Assembly (NCBI RefSeq): GCF_013341275.1
Contig: NZ_CP054476.1
Location: 2,220,988-2,284,987 of the forward strand
DNA: 64,000 bases
Origin: Methyloligella sp. GL2
GTDB taxonomy: Bacteria; Pseudomonadota; Alphaproteobacteria; Rhizobiales; Methyloligellaceae
Reading direction: 5' to 3'
Within the stretch, counting starts at the first letter, position 1. Each line of letters opens with the position of its first letter. Shown piece after piece: positions 8,320-16,893 of this stretch. The notes under the pieces were generated by a model. The model ran no database searches, had not been told where the DNA came from, and worked only from the letters and a program-made list of their open reading frames with translations. The position numbers and the translations under genes are program-made.

Positions 8320-9714
8320 TTGGACACGCCGGAGACCACAACAGGCCGCCGGCTCGGCCCCGCGCTTCTGGATGCCACGATCTCGGCCGGCATCGCCTTC
8401 CTGCTGTTCTGCCTACTGCTCGGGGTGCGCACCGTCGACAGCGTCACCGGCATCACCTTGCAGCCCCGGCCCATCCTTCTCGCCGTCGTAGTCGGGCTGG
8501 TGTTCTTCGGCCGGCTGGCGCTGAACCTGTTCTGGTGGGACCGGGATTGGACATTCCCCGCCCTGCCCTTTTTGCCGAAAAAACAAGGCGATGGCGCTTC
8601 GAGCGCAGCAAACGAGGCCAATCGGCTCGGGCTGATCCTGGTGGCCTTCGCGGTGCTGTTCCCGATCGTCGCCTATTTGCTCAATACCGCCTTCGGCCTG
8701 CATCTGCCGCTGCGCTACTGGTTCGATCTCTCCATCCTGGTGCTCACCTATGTGATGCTTGGCTGGGGGCTGAACATCGTGGTCGGCCTCGCCGGGCTGC
8801 TCGACCTCGGCTATGTCGCGTTCTACGCGGTGGGCGCCTATTCCTTCGCGATCATCTCGGCGCATTTCGGCTGGTCGTTCTGGATGTGTCTCCCCATCGC
8901 CGGCATTCTCGCCGCGCTCTGGGGCATCATGCTGGGCTTTCCGGTGCTGAGGCTTCGCGGCGATTATCTCGCCATCGTGACGCTGGCCTTCGGCGAGATC
9001 GTGCGCATCGTGCTGCAGAACTGGACCGATGTGACCGGCGGGCCGAACGGCATCTCCAACATTCCCGGGCCGAGTTTCTTCGGCCTGGATTTCGGGCTTC
9101 GCGCCGAAAACAGCTTCCACGCCTTTTTCGGCCTCCGATACGACCCGCTCTACGGCACGATGTGGCTCTACTACATCATCCTCGTGATGGCACTGATCAC
9201 CAATTTCGTGACCTTGCGCCTGCGCCGCCTGCCCATGGGCCGGGCTTGGGAGGCGTTGCGCGAGGACGAGATCGCCTGTCGCTCGCTCGGCATCAATACC
9301 ACCGTCACTAAGCTCTCCGCCTTTGCCACAGGTGCCCTGTTCGGCGGCTTCGCCGGCAGCTTCTTCGCCGCAAGACAGAGCTTCATCAGCCCGGAATCTT
9401 TCACCTTTATCGAATCGGCGATCATCCTTGCCATCGTCGTGCTGGGCGGCATGGGCTCGCAGCTCGGCGTGGCGATCGCCGCGGCGGTGATGATCGGCGG
9501 CTTCGAGGCGCTGCGCCACACCGACAGTCTGCAGCTGATCTTCGGCCAGGGTTTCGATCCGGCGCTCTACCGCATGCTGTTCTTCGGCCTCGCCATGGTG
9601 GCGATCATGATCTGGCGCCCGCGCGGGCTGGTCTCCACCCGCGCCCCTTCGATTACGCTGCGCAAGGGAAAGGCCGCCATTGCCGGCGAGCTGGTCGGCG
9701 AGGGCCGCGCATGA
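8320..9714 (+). CDS. livM: Branched-chain amino acid ABC transporter permease LivM
   Basis: Second membrane permease of the branched-chain amino-acid importer, pairing with LivH. The 464-residue protein is longer than a minimal LivM because of an N-terminal extension with extra hydrophobic segments before the core (WGLNIVVGLAGLLDLGYVAFYAVGAYSFA). The coupling helix region has REDEIACRSLGINTTVTKL and the C-terminal signature is VVLGGMGSQLGVAI. The start is a TTG at 8320, two bases after the livH stop, which fits tight coupling; no ATG in this frame lies before the conserved core at a better place. The livG gene begins ten bases after its stop. Confidence 0.94.
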   Translation: MDTPETTTGRRLGPALLDATISAGIAFLLFCLLLGVRTVDSVTGITLQPRPILLAVVVGLVFFGRLALNLFWWDRDWTFPALPFLPKKQGDGASSAANEANRLGLILVAFAVLFPIVAYLLNTAFGLHLPLRYWFDLSILVLTYVMLGWGLNIVVGLAGLLDLGYVAFYAVGAYSFAIISAHFGWSFWMCLPIAGILAALWGIMLGFPVLRLRGDYLAIVTLAFGEIVRIVLQNWTDVTGGPNGISNIPGPSFFGLDFGLRAENSFHAFFGLRYDPLYGTMWLYYIILVMALITNFVTLRLRRLPMGRAWEALREDEIACRSLGINTTVTKLSAFATGALFGGFAGSFFAARQSFISPESFTFIESAIILAIVVLGGMGSQLGVAIAAAVMIGGFEALRHTDSLQLIFGQGFDPALYRMLFFGLAMVAIMIWRPRGLVSTRAPSITLRKGKAAIAGELVGEGRA

Positions 9715-9724
9715 GGGGGCGCCG

Positions 9725-10561
9725 ATGAGCACCGCGCCGCTTCTGAATGTCGAGCACCTCACCATGCGGTTCGGCGGGCTGGTGGCGGTGGACGATGTCT
9801 CCTTCGCCGCCGAGCGGGGGCAGATCACCGCGCTGATCGGGCCGAACGGCGCCGGCAAGACCACCGTGTTCAACTGCATCACCGGGTTCTACAAGCCGAG
9901 CGAGGGGATGATCGCCCTCACCCATGCTTCCGGAAGGCGCTTCCTGCTGGAACGGCTGGACGACCACGCCATCAATGCCAAAGCCAAGGTGGCCCGCACC
10001 TTCCAGAATATCCGGCTGTTTCCCGGCATGACCGCGCTGGAAAATCTGATGGTGGCGCAGCATGAGCGGCTGACCGCCACGGCCGGGCTCACACTCGGTG
10101 CGCTTTTCGGGCTGAAGCGGTTTCACGCCGCCGAGCGGCAAGCGGTAGAGCTCGCCTCCCATTGGCTGGAGCGGATCGGGCTGATCGACCAGGCCGACAA
10201 TGCCGCCGGCAATCTGTCTTACGGCGACCAGCGGCGGCTCGAGATCGCCCGCGCCATGTGCACCCGCCCGGAGCTGCTCTGTCTGGACGAGCCGGCTGCG
10301 GGGCTGAATGCGCGCGAGAGCGACAGTCTCAACGCCCTGCTGCGCACCATCTGCGCAGAGGAGAACACCGCGATCCTCCTGATCGAGCACGATATGAGTG
10401 TGGTGATGACCATCTCCGACCACATCATTGTGTTGGATCACGGGGCGATCATCGCCGACGGGCCGCCTCAAGCCGTGCGCGAGGACGAGGCGGTGATTGC
10501 CGCCTATCTCGGCGTGCCGGACGAAGAGGTCGAGGACGCCGAACGCGAGGTCGGGCTATGA
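9725..10561 (+). CDS. livG: Branched-chain amino acid ABC transporter ATPase LivG
   Basis: Cytoplasmic ATPase that drives import together with LivF. Walker A is GPNGAGKTT at residues 39-47, the signature loop reads LSYGDQRRLEIARA, Walker B is LLCLDEPAAGLN, and the switch His is in LLIEHDMSVVM. The ATG at 9725 was chosen because it leads directly into the conserved N-terminus (LLNVEHLTMRFGGLVAVDD). An upstream in-frame ATG would overlap livM by 35 bases and add an unrelated stretch. The stop overlaps the start of livF (ATGA at 10558-10561). Confidence 0.95.
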   Translation: MSTAPLLNVEHLTMRFGGLVAVDDVSFAAERGQITALIGPNGAGKTTVFNCITGFYKPSEGMIALTHASGRRFLLERLDDHAINAKAKVARTFQNIRLFPGMTALENLMVAQHERLTATAGLTLGALFGLKRFHAAERQAVELASHWLERIGLIDQADNAAGNLSYGDQRRLEIARAMCTRPELLCLDEPAAGLNARESDSLNALLRTICAEENTAILLIEHDMSVVMTISDHIIVLDHGAIIADGPPQAVREDEAVIAAYLGVPDEEVEDAEREVGL

Positions 10562-11334
10562 CCGCGCCGCTGTTCAAAATCGACAAGCTGGTCGCCGGCT
10601 ACGGCCACCTACCTGTTCTGCATGGGATCGACCTGGAGGTGCAGGCCGGTGAGATCGTCACCATCATCGGCGCCAACGGGGCCGGCAAGACCACGCTGAT
10701 GATGAGCATCTTCGGCGCGCCGGAACCGACCTCCGGCCATATCCTGTTCGAGGGCGAGGACATCACCGCCCTTCCCGCCTTCGAGGTGGCGCAAAAATCT
10801 ATCGTGCAGTCGCCGGAAGGGCGGCGCATCTTCGGCCGCATGACAGTGATGGAAAACCTGCAGATGGGCGCGATCATCGCCAAAGAGCCGGAGCGCTTTG
10901 CCGCCGATCTCGATCACGTGTTCGCGCTGTTCCCGGTCTTGAAGGAGCGCCAGGCCCAGCGCGGCGGCACGCTCTCCGGCGGCGAGCAGCAGATGCTGGC
11001 CATCGCTCGGGCGCTGATGGGGCAGCCGAAGCTGTTGCTGCTGGACGAGCCCTCGCTCGGCCTTGCGCCGCTGATCACCAAGCAGATCTTCGCCGCCATC
11101 AAAGCGCTGAACGACGAAGGGCTCACCGTGCTTTTGGTGGAACAGAACGCCTATCACGCGCTGAGCCTGGCCGATCGCGGCTATGTCATGGTCAATGGCA
11201 AAATCACCCTGTCCGGCACGGGCAAGGAGCTTTTGGCCTCCGACGAGGTGCGACGCTCCTATCTGGAAGGCGGTGCGGCGCCGGAGAAGAAGCCGGCCCG
11301 GAAGCGCTCCAAGCCAAAGGGAGCAGCGCAATGA
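10558..11334 (+). CDS. livF: Branched-chain amino acid ABC transporter ATPase LivF
   Basis: Second ATPase of the importer, 258 residues. Walker A GANGAGKTT lies at residues 38-46. The LivF-type Q-loop region reads SPEGRRIFGRMTVMENLQMG, the ABC signature is LSGGEQQMLAIARAL, Walker B is LLLLDEPSLGLAP and the switch is LLVEQN. A short Lys/Arg-rich tail (about 15 residues, PEKKPARKRSKPKG) follows the domain and is unusual for LivF. Start and stop both overlap neighbours by four bases, so livG, livF and the following small membrane gene are translationally coupled. Confidence 0.95.
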   Translation: MTAPLFKIDKLVAGYGHLPVLHGIDLEVQAGEIVTIIGANGAGKTTLMMSIFGAPEPTSGHILFEGEDITALPAFEVAQKSIVQSPEGRRIFGRMTVMENLQMGAIIAKEPERFAADLDHVFALFPVLKERQAQRGGTLSGGEQQMLAIARALMGQPKLLLLDEPSLGLAPLITKQIFAAIKALNDEGLTVLLVEQNAYHALSLADRGYVMVNGKITLSGTGKELLASDEVRRSYLEGGAAPEKKPARKRSKPKGAAQ

Positions 11335-11669
11335 GCTGGCTCTCCGACGACGGTTTGGTGGTCTTTCTCGTTCTCACCGTGGCGATCGGCGGCGGGGCGG
11401 CGTTTCTCGCCGGACGCGGCCTGGCGCGAAGCTGGCGGCCGTTCTGGCGGGTTTGCTTCTATATGGCGCTACTCGCCGCTGCGGTGCGCTTCTTCCACTA
11501 CGCGCTGTTCGATGGCGCCCTGCTCTCGGCCTATTACTGGCTGGTCACCTATCTGGTGCTGCTCGGCTCCGCCGCGCTCGGCTACCGGCTGATGCGCACC
11601 ACCCAGATGGTGACCCAGTATCGCTGGCTGTATGAGCGGACCAGCCCGCTCACCTGGAAGAGCCGCTAG
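11331..11669 (+). CDS. Small three-helix membrane protein of the liv operon (DUF6867-like)
   Basis: A 112-residue protein with three clear hydrophobic helices (around 10-25, 40-58 and 66-86) and a conserved-looking C-terminal loop ending TQYRWLYERTSPLTWKSR. Its ATG overlaps the livF stop (ATGA at 11331-11334), so it belongs to the transporter operon. I recall a family of this size and position, DUF6867, next to liv genes in Alphaproteobacteria, but cannot confirm membership here. The role is unknown; an accessory subunit of the branched-chain amino-acid transporter is a guess from position only. Confidence 0.75.
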   Translation: MSWLSDDGLVVFLVLTVAIGGGAAFLAGRGLARSWRPFWRVCFYMALLAAAVRFFHYALFDGALLSAYYWLVTYLVLLGSAALGYRLMRTTQMVTQYRWLYERTSPLTWKSR

Positions 11670-11694
11670 GCCGAAGCTTCTTGGTATTCAGCGC

Positions 11695-11793
11695 CGTCAT
11701 GCTGAGGTGCCCGCCTTGGCGGGCCTCGAAGCATAAGCGTCATCGGCCACGCCTCCTTCGAGGCGCGGCTTCGCCACGCTCCTCAGGATGACG
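11695..11793. repeat. Imperfect palindromic intergenic repeat (alphaproteobacterial REP-like)
   Basis: The outer arms CGTCATGCTGAGG and CCTCAGGATGACG are near-perfect inverted complements about 75 bases apart. Inside lie smaller hairpins, GCCCGCC-ttgg-CGGGC and a GAGGCGCGGCTTCGCC stretch. The wording GTCATGCTGAGG...CCTCAGGATGACG is one I recall as a dispersed intergenic repeat in many Alphaproteobacteria. It sits between the small membrane gene and the binding-protein gene and may act as a transcript-end hairpin. Confidence 0.7.
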
Positions 11794-11962
11794 TGGCCTG
11801 GCCGTGTCCCTCAGTGACGTGGCCTTGCCGTGTTAAGGTGCATTCAGCGCCCGATATTTGTTCAGGAAATGCTCGAATCCCGAGCCCGAATCCGTTGGGT
11901 TCAGGGCATTTTGCGATAGAGTGCGGCCCAGTTTCAGCGGATTTCGAGATCGGAGGACGCCC

Positions 11963-13090
11963 ATGCGACGGCTCACATGGATCATCGCGACGCTTGCCGC
12001 CCTGGCGGGGCTCACGGCCCTCACTGGCTGCGGCGACGGTAGCGACGACAACACCATCCCCGTCGCGACGGTCGGACCGCTGACCGGGCAATACGCCTCC
12101 AACGGCCAGCAGATGAAGCAAGGCGCTACGCTGGTGGTGGAAGACCTCAACGCGGCAGGCGGCGTGCTGGGCAAGCAGCTGAAGCTGGAGATCGGCGACG
12201 ATGCCTGCGATCCGAAGCAGGCCGTGGCGGTCGCCGGCCAGATGGTGGGCGAAGGCGTTCCCTTGGTGGCCGGGCATTTCTGTTCCGGCTCCTCGATCCC
12301 CGCATCGCAGATCTACGGCGATGCCGATACGGTGATGATCTCCCCCGCCTCCACCAATCCCGCCCTTACCGACGACCGCGCCGGGCCGAATATCTACCGC
12401 GTTTGCGGGCGCGACGACCAGCAAGGCAAGGTGGCCGGCGAATACATCGCCAAGCATTTCGCGGGTAAGAATATCGCCTTCGTCCACGATAAGACGGCCT
12501 ACGGCAAGGGGCTAGCGGACGAGACCAAGAAGGCGATGAACGCCGCCGGGCTGCAGGAGAAACTCTACGAGGCGATCTCCGCCGGCGAGAAGGACTATTC
12601 GGCGCTGGTCTCCAAGCTGAAGCGCAACGATATCGATCTGATCTTCCTCGGCGGCTATCACACCGAGGCCGGGCTGATCGCCCGTCAGATGCGCGGCCAG
12701 GGGATGGATACCGTGCTGATGGGGGGCGATGCGCTGGTGAACCAGGAATACTGGTCGATCACCGGCAAGGCGGGCGAAGGCACGCTGATGACCTTCTCGC
12801 CCGATCCGCGCAAGAACCCGGCCGCCAAGGATGTGGTGGCGCGGTTCGAGGCCAAGGGCATCGAGCCTGAGGGCTATGTGCTCTACACCTATGCCGCCAT
12901 GCAGGCCTGGGCGCAGGCGGCCGAGAAAGCCGGCTCAACCGCCTCCAGCGATGTGATCAAGGCGCTGAACGACACCGAGTTCGACACGGTGATCGGCAAG
13001 TTTCGCTTTAACGAGAAAGGCGATCCCAGCCTGCCGCCCTATGCGGTCTATCGCTGGCACGACGGCGACTACGCCGAGATCGAGAAGTAG
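11963..13090 (+). CDS. Branched-chain amino acid ABC transporter substrate-binding lipoprotein
   Basis: Periplasmic binding protein that delivers substrate to the LivHM permease, 375 residues. The ATG at 11963 follows a GGAGGA site. The signal sequence ends in a lipobox LTGC with the acylated Cys at residue 23, so the protein is membrane-tethered rather than freely periplasmic. The mature part starts with the family pattern TIPVATVGPLTGQYASNGQQMKQGA and continues with KLEIGDDACDPKQAV and VAGHFCSGSSIPAS, typical of LivJ/LivK-type peripheral binding proteins (PBP type 1 fold). It follows the permease/ATPase operon after a repeat-containing gap of about 290 bases, so it may have its own promoter. 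Exact substrate cannot be read from sequence. Confidence 0.93.
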   Translation: MRRLTWIIATLAALAGLTALTGCGDGSDDNTIPVATVGPLTGQYASNGQQMKQGATLVVEDLNAAGGVLGKQLKLEIGDDACDPKQAVAVAGQMVGEGVPLVAGHFCSGSSIPASQIYGDADTVMISPASTNPALTDDRAGPNIYRVCGRDDQQGKVAGEYIAKHFAGKNIAFVHDKTAYGKGLADETKKAMNAAGLQEKLYEAISAGEKDYSALVSKLKRNDIDLIFLGGYHTEAGLIARQMRGQGMDTVLMGGDALVNQEYWSITGKAGEGTLMTFSPDPRKNPAAKDVVARFEAKGIEPEGYVLYTYAAMQAWAQAAEKAGSTASSDVIKALNDTEFDTVIGKFRFNEKGDPSLPPYAVYRWHDGDYAEIEK

Positions 13091-13093
13091 CGG

Positions 13094-13303
13094 CTAACTT
13101 TCGCTCTTCTTCTTGGCCGCGGCGAACTCCGCTTCCAACGCCTCTTCCAGATCGACCAGGTCCTGCGGCAGCGGCATGCCGTAGGCGCGCATCTCGTTGA
13201 GCTTTTCGCGAATCTGCAAATAAAGCTCATGCCGGTCCTCAGGCTGATCTTCCATCTGATTGATTAGCAAGGCGAGTTCCGCCTGCAGATCCTCGAATGC
13301 CAT
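13094..13303 (-). CDS. Small conserved helical protein of unknown function
   Basis: A 69-residue acidic, fully helical-looking protein beginning MAFEDLQAELALLINQME and containing the stretch LNEMRAYGMPLPQDLVDLEE. The start at 13303 was preferred over a longer reading because a GAGGAGG site lies about 14 bases upstream and the extra upstream residues are Arg/Pro-rich and shadow-like. No catalytic motif, membrane segment or metal site is visible. It is convergent with the binding-protein gene, only three bases from that gene's stop. I recall similar short hypothetical proteins in Rhodospirillales and Hyphomicrobiales but know no function. Confidence 0.7.
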   Translation of the reverse strand: MAFEDLQAELALLINQMEDQPEDRHELYLQIREKLNEMRAYGMPLPQDLVDLEEALEAEFAAAKKKSES

Positions 13304-13503
13304 ACGCGCCACGCGCCTCCTCAATTGACTTCGCCGGATGGCAGCACAAAGCATGCCCCGCGGCAAGGGCGGGATTTCGCGCCTCTCCCGCCCTTGCGCC
13401 ATTGCGGCCATCCGCAATCGCTTGCATAGTCGGCTCGAGGCGACGGCTCGATACGTAGGCTCGATACGAGGCTTGGGGCAGCCTTAAGGACCGGGGGGCT
13501 TGG

Positions 13504-13986
13504 ATGGGCATCACCATCAACACGATCGTGGGGTTTGTACTGGCGCTTCTGTTCGCCGCGGTGATGGGAATTTCCATGCAGGGGATCCTCATCGGCGATT
13601 ACCTGCAATCGCAAATTGATAACCAGACGGTGTTGATCACCCTACGCACCGCCGGTTTCGCCGGGGCGTTGGCCGCCCTGCTCGCCTGGTGGGCGCAGCG
13701 CTTCGCTGCCTCGCGCGGGCCGGTTGTCCGCTTCCTGTTTGGCCTCGTGATCTTCGTGCTGGCTTATTTCAGCTTCGGCGGGCTGCTGCGGCTGATCTAT
13801 AGCCACGTCACCTATCCGAGCCAGCAAGATTGGTCCTTGTCCGGGCTCTATTTCGCCTCGATCAACGATTTTTACTCCTTCGTTTTGTTCATGCTTGGGC
13901 CGTCCCTGCCGGCCCTGATCGGGCTGATCGTCGCGGCCGGACTCTATCTGGCCCTGTTCGGGCCGGTGGAGCGGCGGCGGGCGTAA
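13504..13986 (+). CDS. Four-helix membrane protein, unknown
   Basis: A 160-residue protein with four hydrophobic helices (about 6-28, 45-62, 74-98 and 125-152) and short loops. The third loop YSHVTYPSQQDWSLSGLYFASINDFY holds most of the polar residues. No recognised domain motif. The ATG at 13504 follows GGGGGCTTGG, a usable ribosome binding site. It precedes purB by about 100 bases on the same strand but is not obviously coupled to it. Confidence 0.7.
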   Translation: MGITINTIVGFVLALLFAAVMGISMQGILIGDYLQSQIDNQTVLITLRTAGFAGALAALLAWWAQRFAASRGPVVRFLFGLVIFVLAYFSFGGLLRLIYSHVTYPSQQDWSLSGLYFASINDFYSFVLFMLGPSLPALIGLIVAAGLYLALFGPVERRRA

Positions 13987-14088
13987 AGCCGCTCTCACGC
14001 TTTGCGAATTGAGGCGCGGTCCCGGCTCTGCTAGACCCTCGGCATTCACTCGCCTCGCCTACGCGCTTTAGCTTTTTAAGGTTAGACT

Positions 14089-15381
14089 ATGATCCCTCGT
14101 TACAGCCGGCCGGAGATGGCCAGCATCTGGGAGCCGGAGAACCGTTTCCGCATCTGGCTCGAAATCGAGACCTCGGCCGCCGAGGCCATGGCCGAGCTGG
14201 GGATGATCCCCGAAGAGGCGGCCAAAGCGGTGCGCGAGCGCGGCGGGTTCGATATCGACCGGATCGACGAGGTCGAGCGGGAGGTGAAGCACGATGTGAT
14301 CGCCTTCCTCACCTCGGTCGCCGAGCATGTCGGGCCGGAAGCCCGTTTCCTGCATCAGGGGATGACCTCCTCCGATGTGCTGGATACCTGCTTCAACCTG
14401 CAGCTCACCCAGGCGGCGGATCTGCTGATCGCCGATCTGAAGGGGTTGCTGGAGGCGCTAAAGGCCCGCGCGTTGGAGCATAAATACACCGTCACCGTCG
14501 GCCGCAGCCACGGCATCCATGCCGAGCCCACCACGTTCGGGCTGAAGCTCGCCTTCGCTTACGCGGAGTTCGACCGCAATCTGGCGCGGCTGGAAGCGGC
14601 GCGGGCCGAGGTCGCCACCTGCGCCATCTCCGGCGCGGTCGGCACTTTCGCTCATCCCGATCCGCGCATCGAGGAGATGGTCGCCGCCAAGCTGGGGCTG
14701 AGCCCGGAGCCGATCTCCACCCAGATCATTCCGCGCGACCGGCATGCCGCCTATTTCGCGACGCTGGCGGTGATCGCCGGGTCGATCGAGCGGCTGTCCA
14801 CCGAGATCCGCCATTTGCAGCGCACCGAGGTGCTGGAGGCGGAGGAGTATTTCTCGGCCGGCCAAAAAGGCTCCTCGGCGATGCCGCATAAGCGCAACCC
14901 GGTGCTGTCGGAGAACCTGACTGGTCTCGCTCGGCTGATCCGCGGCTATGCCATGCCGGCGCTGGAGAATGTGGCGCTGTGGCACGAGCGCGATATCTCC
15001 CACTCCTCCGTGGAGCGGGTGATCGGGCCGGACGCCACCATCGCGCTGGATTTCGCCCTTGCCCGCCTCACCGGCCTAATCAAGGGGCTTGTGGTCTATC
15101 CGGAGCGGATGCAGGCCAATATGGATAAGCTCGGCGGTCTGATCCATTCCCAGCGGGTGCTGCTGGCGCTGACCCAGGCTGGGGTCTCCCGCGAGGACGC
15201 TTACCGCCTGGTGCAGCGCAACGCCATGAAGGTGTGGGAGCAAGGCGCCGACTTCTTGACCGAGCTCCTGGCCGACCCGGACGTCACCAGGGCGCTGGAC
15301 GAAGAAACGCTGCGCGCCCAATTCGACCTCGGCTATCACACCAAGCATGTGGATACGATCCTGGACCGGGTGTTCGGCTAA
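14089..15381 (+). CDS. purB: Adenylosuccinate lyase
   Basis: Purine biosynthesis enzyme acting twice: it cleaves SAICAR to AICAR plus fumarate, and adenylosuccinate to AMP plus fumarate. The 430-residue protein starts MIPRYSRPEMASIW, the bacterial PurB N-terminus. It has TSSDVLDTC and GRSHGIHAEPTTFG (catalytic His regions) and the fumarase/aspartase-superfamily flexible signature GSSAMPHKRNP with the catalytic Ser. It is the first of several purine genes here; purC-purS-purQ-purL follow about 3 kb on, separated by unrelated genes. A clear intrinsic terminator follows at 15415-15450. Confidence 0.96.
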   Translation: MIPRYSRPEMASIWEPENRFRIWLEIETSAAEAMAELGMIPEEAAKAVRERGGFDIDRIDEVEREVKHDVIAFLTSVAEHVGPEARFLHQGMTSSDVLDTCFNLQLTQAADLLIADLKGLLEALKARALEHKYTVTVGRSHGIHAEPTTFGLKLAFAYAEFDRNLARLEAARAEVATCAISGAVGTFAHPDPRIEEMVAAKLGLSPEPISTQIIPRDRHAAYFATLAVIAGSIERLSTEIRHLQRTEVLEAEEYFSAGQKGSSAMPHKRNPVLSENLTGLARLIRGYAMPALENVALWHERDISHSSVERVIGPDATIALDFALARLTGLIKGLVVYPERMQANMDKLGGLIHSQRVLLALTQAGVSREDAYRLVQRNAMKVWEQGADFLTELLADPDVTRALDEETLRAQFDLGYHTKHVDTILDRVFG

Positions 15382-15414
15382 GCCGGAAGCCCGCGAGACC
15401 AGGGCGAAACGAAG

Positions 15415-15450
15415 ACGGGCCGGATGCTGCGATCCGGCCCGTTTCTTTTT
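15415..15450 (+). terminator. Rho-independent terminator of purB
   Basis: An 11-base perfect stem, ACGGGCCGGAT and ATCCGGCCCGT, with a six-base loop, followed by GTTTCTTTTT. It lies 34 bases after the purB stop. Confidence 0.9.
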
Positions 15451-15479
15451 GGGGTTCGATCGGCGTGAAGGCCGGCCGA

Positions 15480-16166
15480 TCAGCGGTTGCGGTTTCCGCC
15501 GCCGCCTTGCTTGGGCTTGTTGCCGCCGCCACCTTGCTTGGGCTTATTGCCGCCGCCGCTGCGATAGTCGCCGCGGCCGCCGTGGTATTGGCCACTGCTA
15601 GGCTTCTTCTTGACGCCGCTCTGGTAGCCGCCGCGGCTTGGCTTCTTCTTGAAGCCGCTCTGGTAGCCGCCGCCGCTGCGATAATCGCCCCGGCCGCCAT
15701 GATACTTGCCGCCGTCGGACTTTTTCTTCTTGCCGCCATCGTGATGACCGCCGCCGCTATGGTGGTGGCCGTGATGATGGTCGTGATCGTGATAGGGACG
15801 GCGATAATACGGGTATGGCCGCCGATAGCCTCCGTACGGATAGACTCCGATATAGGGGTATGGCCGCACATAGGGATAAGGCCGGACATAGGGGCCGCTG
15901 TAAGGATAGCGCGGTGCGTAACCGCCGCCGAAGCTCAAATAGCGGGATGAGGCATAGCCGCCCCGGACGCTGCACCAGCCGCTATAGCAATTGGTGGCGT
16001 CCACCACCGTGCCGGCGCGAAGCACGCCGATCACCGGCGAATAGACGGTGCGGCCGGCACGGACATTCAGATCGGCGGTGGTTACGGCCTGCGCCGCCAG
16101 AGCGGCAGCGCTCGAGGCCAGCAGCAATCCGGCCGCCAGCCCAAATCGGGCAAATAACAATTTCAT
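15480..16166 (-). CDS. Secreted SH3-domain protein with Tyr/Gly/His-rich repetitive tail
   Basis: 228 residues from the ATG at 16166, which has a GGAGA site upstream. Residues 1-25 form a signal peptide ending ALAAQA. A bacterial SH3 domain follows (TTADLNVRAGRTVYSPVIGVLRAGTVV...CYSGWCSVRGGYASSRYL). The rest is low complexity: Pro/Tyr repeats (YVRPYPYVRPYPYIGVYPYGG), a His/Asp cluster (HDHDHHHGHHH), then GGYQSG and GGRGDYRSGGG repeats and two GGGGNKPKQ copies. The SH3 domain suggests contact with cell wall or envelope; the His cluster could bind metal ions. A second secreted SH3 gene lies just upstream on the same strand, probably a diverged tandem copy. Substrate and partner unknown. Confidence 0.82.
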   Translation of the reverse strand: MKLLFARFGLAAGLLLASSAAALAAQAVTTADLNVRAGRTVYSPVIGVLRAGTVVDATNCYSGWCSVRGGYASSRYLSFGGGYAPRYPYSGPYVRPYPYVRPYPYIGVYPYGGYRRPYPYYRRPYHDHDHHHGHHHSGGGHHDGGKKKKSDGGKYHGGRGDYRSGGGYQSGFKKKPSRGGYQSGVKKKPSSGQYHGGRGDYRSGGGNKPKQGGGGNKPKQGGGGNRNR

Positions 16167-16295
16167 GGGGTACACGTCTCCTTCGCCGCCGAAGGCGCTA
16201 TCGCACCTCCGGGCAGCTTCGTTCCTCGGCAACTCCCCCTTATTCAATCGCCCCCTATGTGGTGACCGGTTATGGCCAGACCGAGGCAGACCGCC

Positions 16296-16814
16296 CTAAT
16301 TGTAGGCGGCGGCAGCTTCGGCGGGGCTGAAGATATGCGGCCGGTAGCGATACCGGTTGCGCTCCCGCGGCGAGAGCAGGAAGCGCCGCCGATAGAAGTG
16401 CGGCGGCTCGGCCGCATAGGGCGGCAGGTCGAAATAATCATCCGCCGTGGCGTAATGCCCGGCGTGCCAGGGATAGCGCGGATCGATCACCACCACTTCC
16501 GGCGCGCGTCCCCGCTTGCCGGCCTCGGCCAGCATGGAGGCGGCGGCAAAACCTTGCGTGCCGCGCCAGCCGACCTCGCACCAGCCGCCGGAGCAGCCGC
16601 CGACATCGACCTTGGAGCCGTTCGGCATGGTGGCGATGATGGGATAGCCGGTGGACGGCCCCTGACGCAGATTGAGATCGGCCGTCGTATAGGCGGTCCA
16701 GGCATGGGCCGGGGCGCCGGCAAGGCCAAGTCCCGCCAGCAGCATGGCGGCGAAAAGCGCAGCCTTCCGGAGCGGGCGGACCCGGATTGGGGTTTGCCTG
16801 ATAAATCGTCTCAT
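16296..16814 (-). CDS. Secreted SH3-domain protein
   Basis: 172 residues from ATG 16814, behind GAAGAGGTAG. An N-terminal signal peptide (hydrophobic core ALFAAMLLAGLGLAGAPAHA) is followed by one bacterial SH3 domain (TTADLNLRQGPSTGYPIIATMPNGSKVDV...GGWCEVGWRGTQGFAAASML). A Tyr/Arg-rich C-terminal segment (PPYAAEPPHFYRRRFLL) follows. It shares the order signal peptide, TTADLN-starting SH3 domain and aromatic tail with the next gene downstream, so the two look like an old tandem duplication. The family is widespread in Hyphomicrobiales envelopes; specific role unknown. Confidence 0.8.
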   Translation of the reverse strand: MRRFIRQTPIRVRPLRKAALFAAMLLAGLGLAGAPAHAWTAYTTADLNLRQGPSTGYPIIATMPNGSKVDVGGCSGGWCEVGWRGTQGFAAASMLAEAGKRGRAPEVVVIDPRYPWHAGHYATADDYFDLPPYAAEPPHFYRRRFLLSPRERNRYRYRPHIFSPAEAAAAYN

Positions 16815-16893
16815 ACCGCTTCTACCTCTTCTTCGTCGCGGATTCGCGCCCCGCGCCATGATGCACCGGCAAAGGCTCCCCGCCTAGCCCCGC

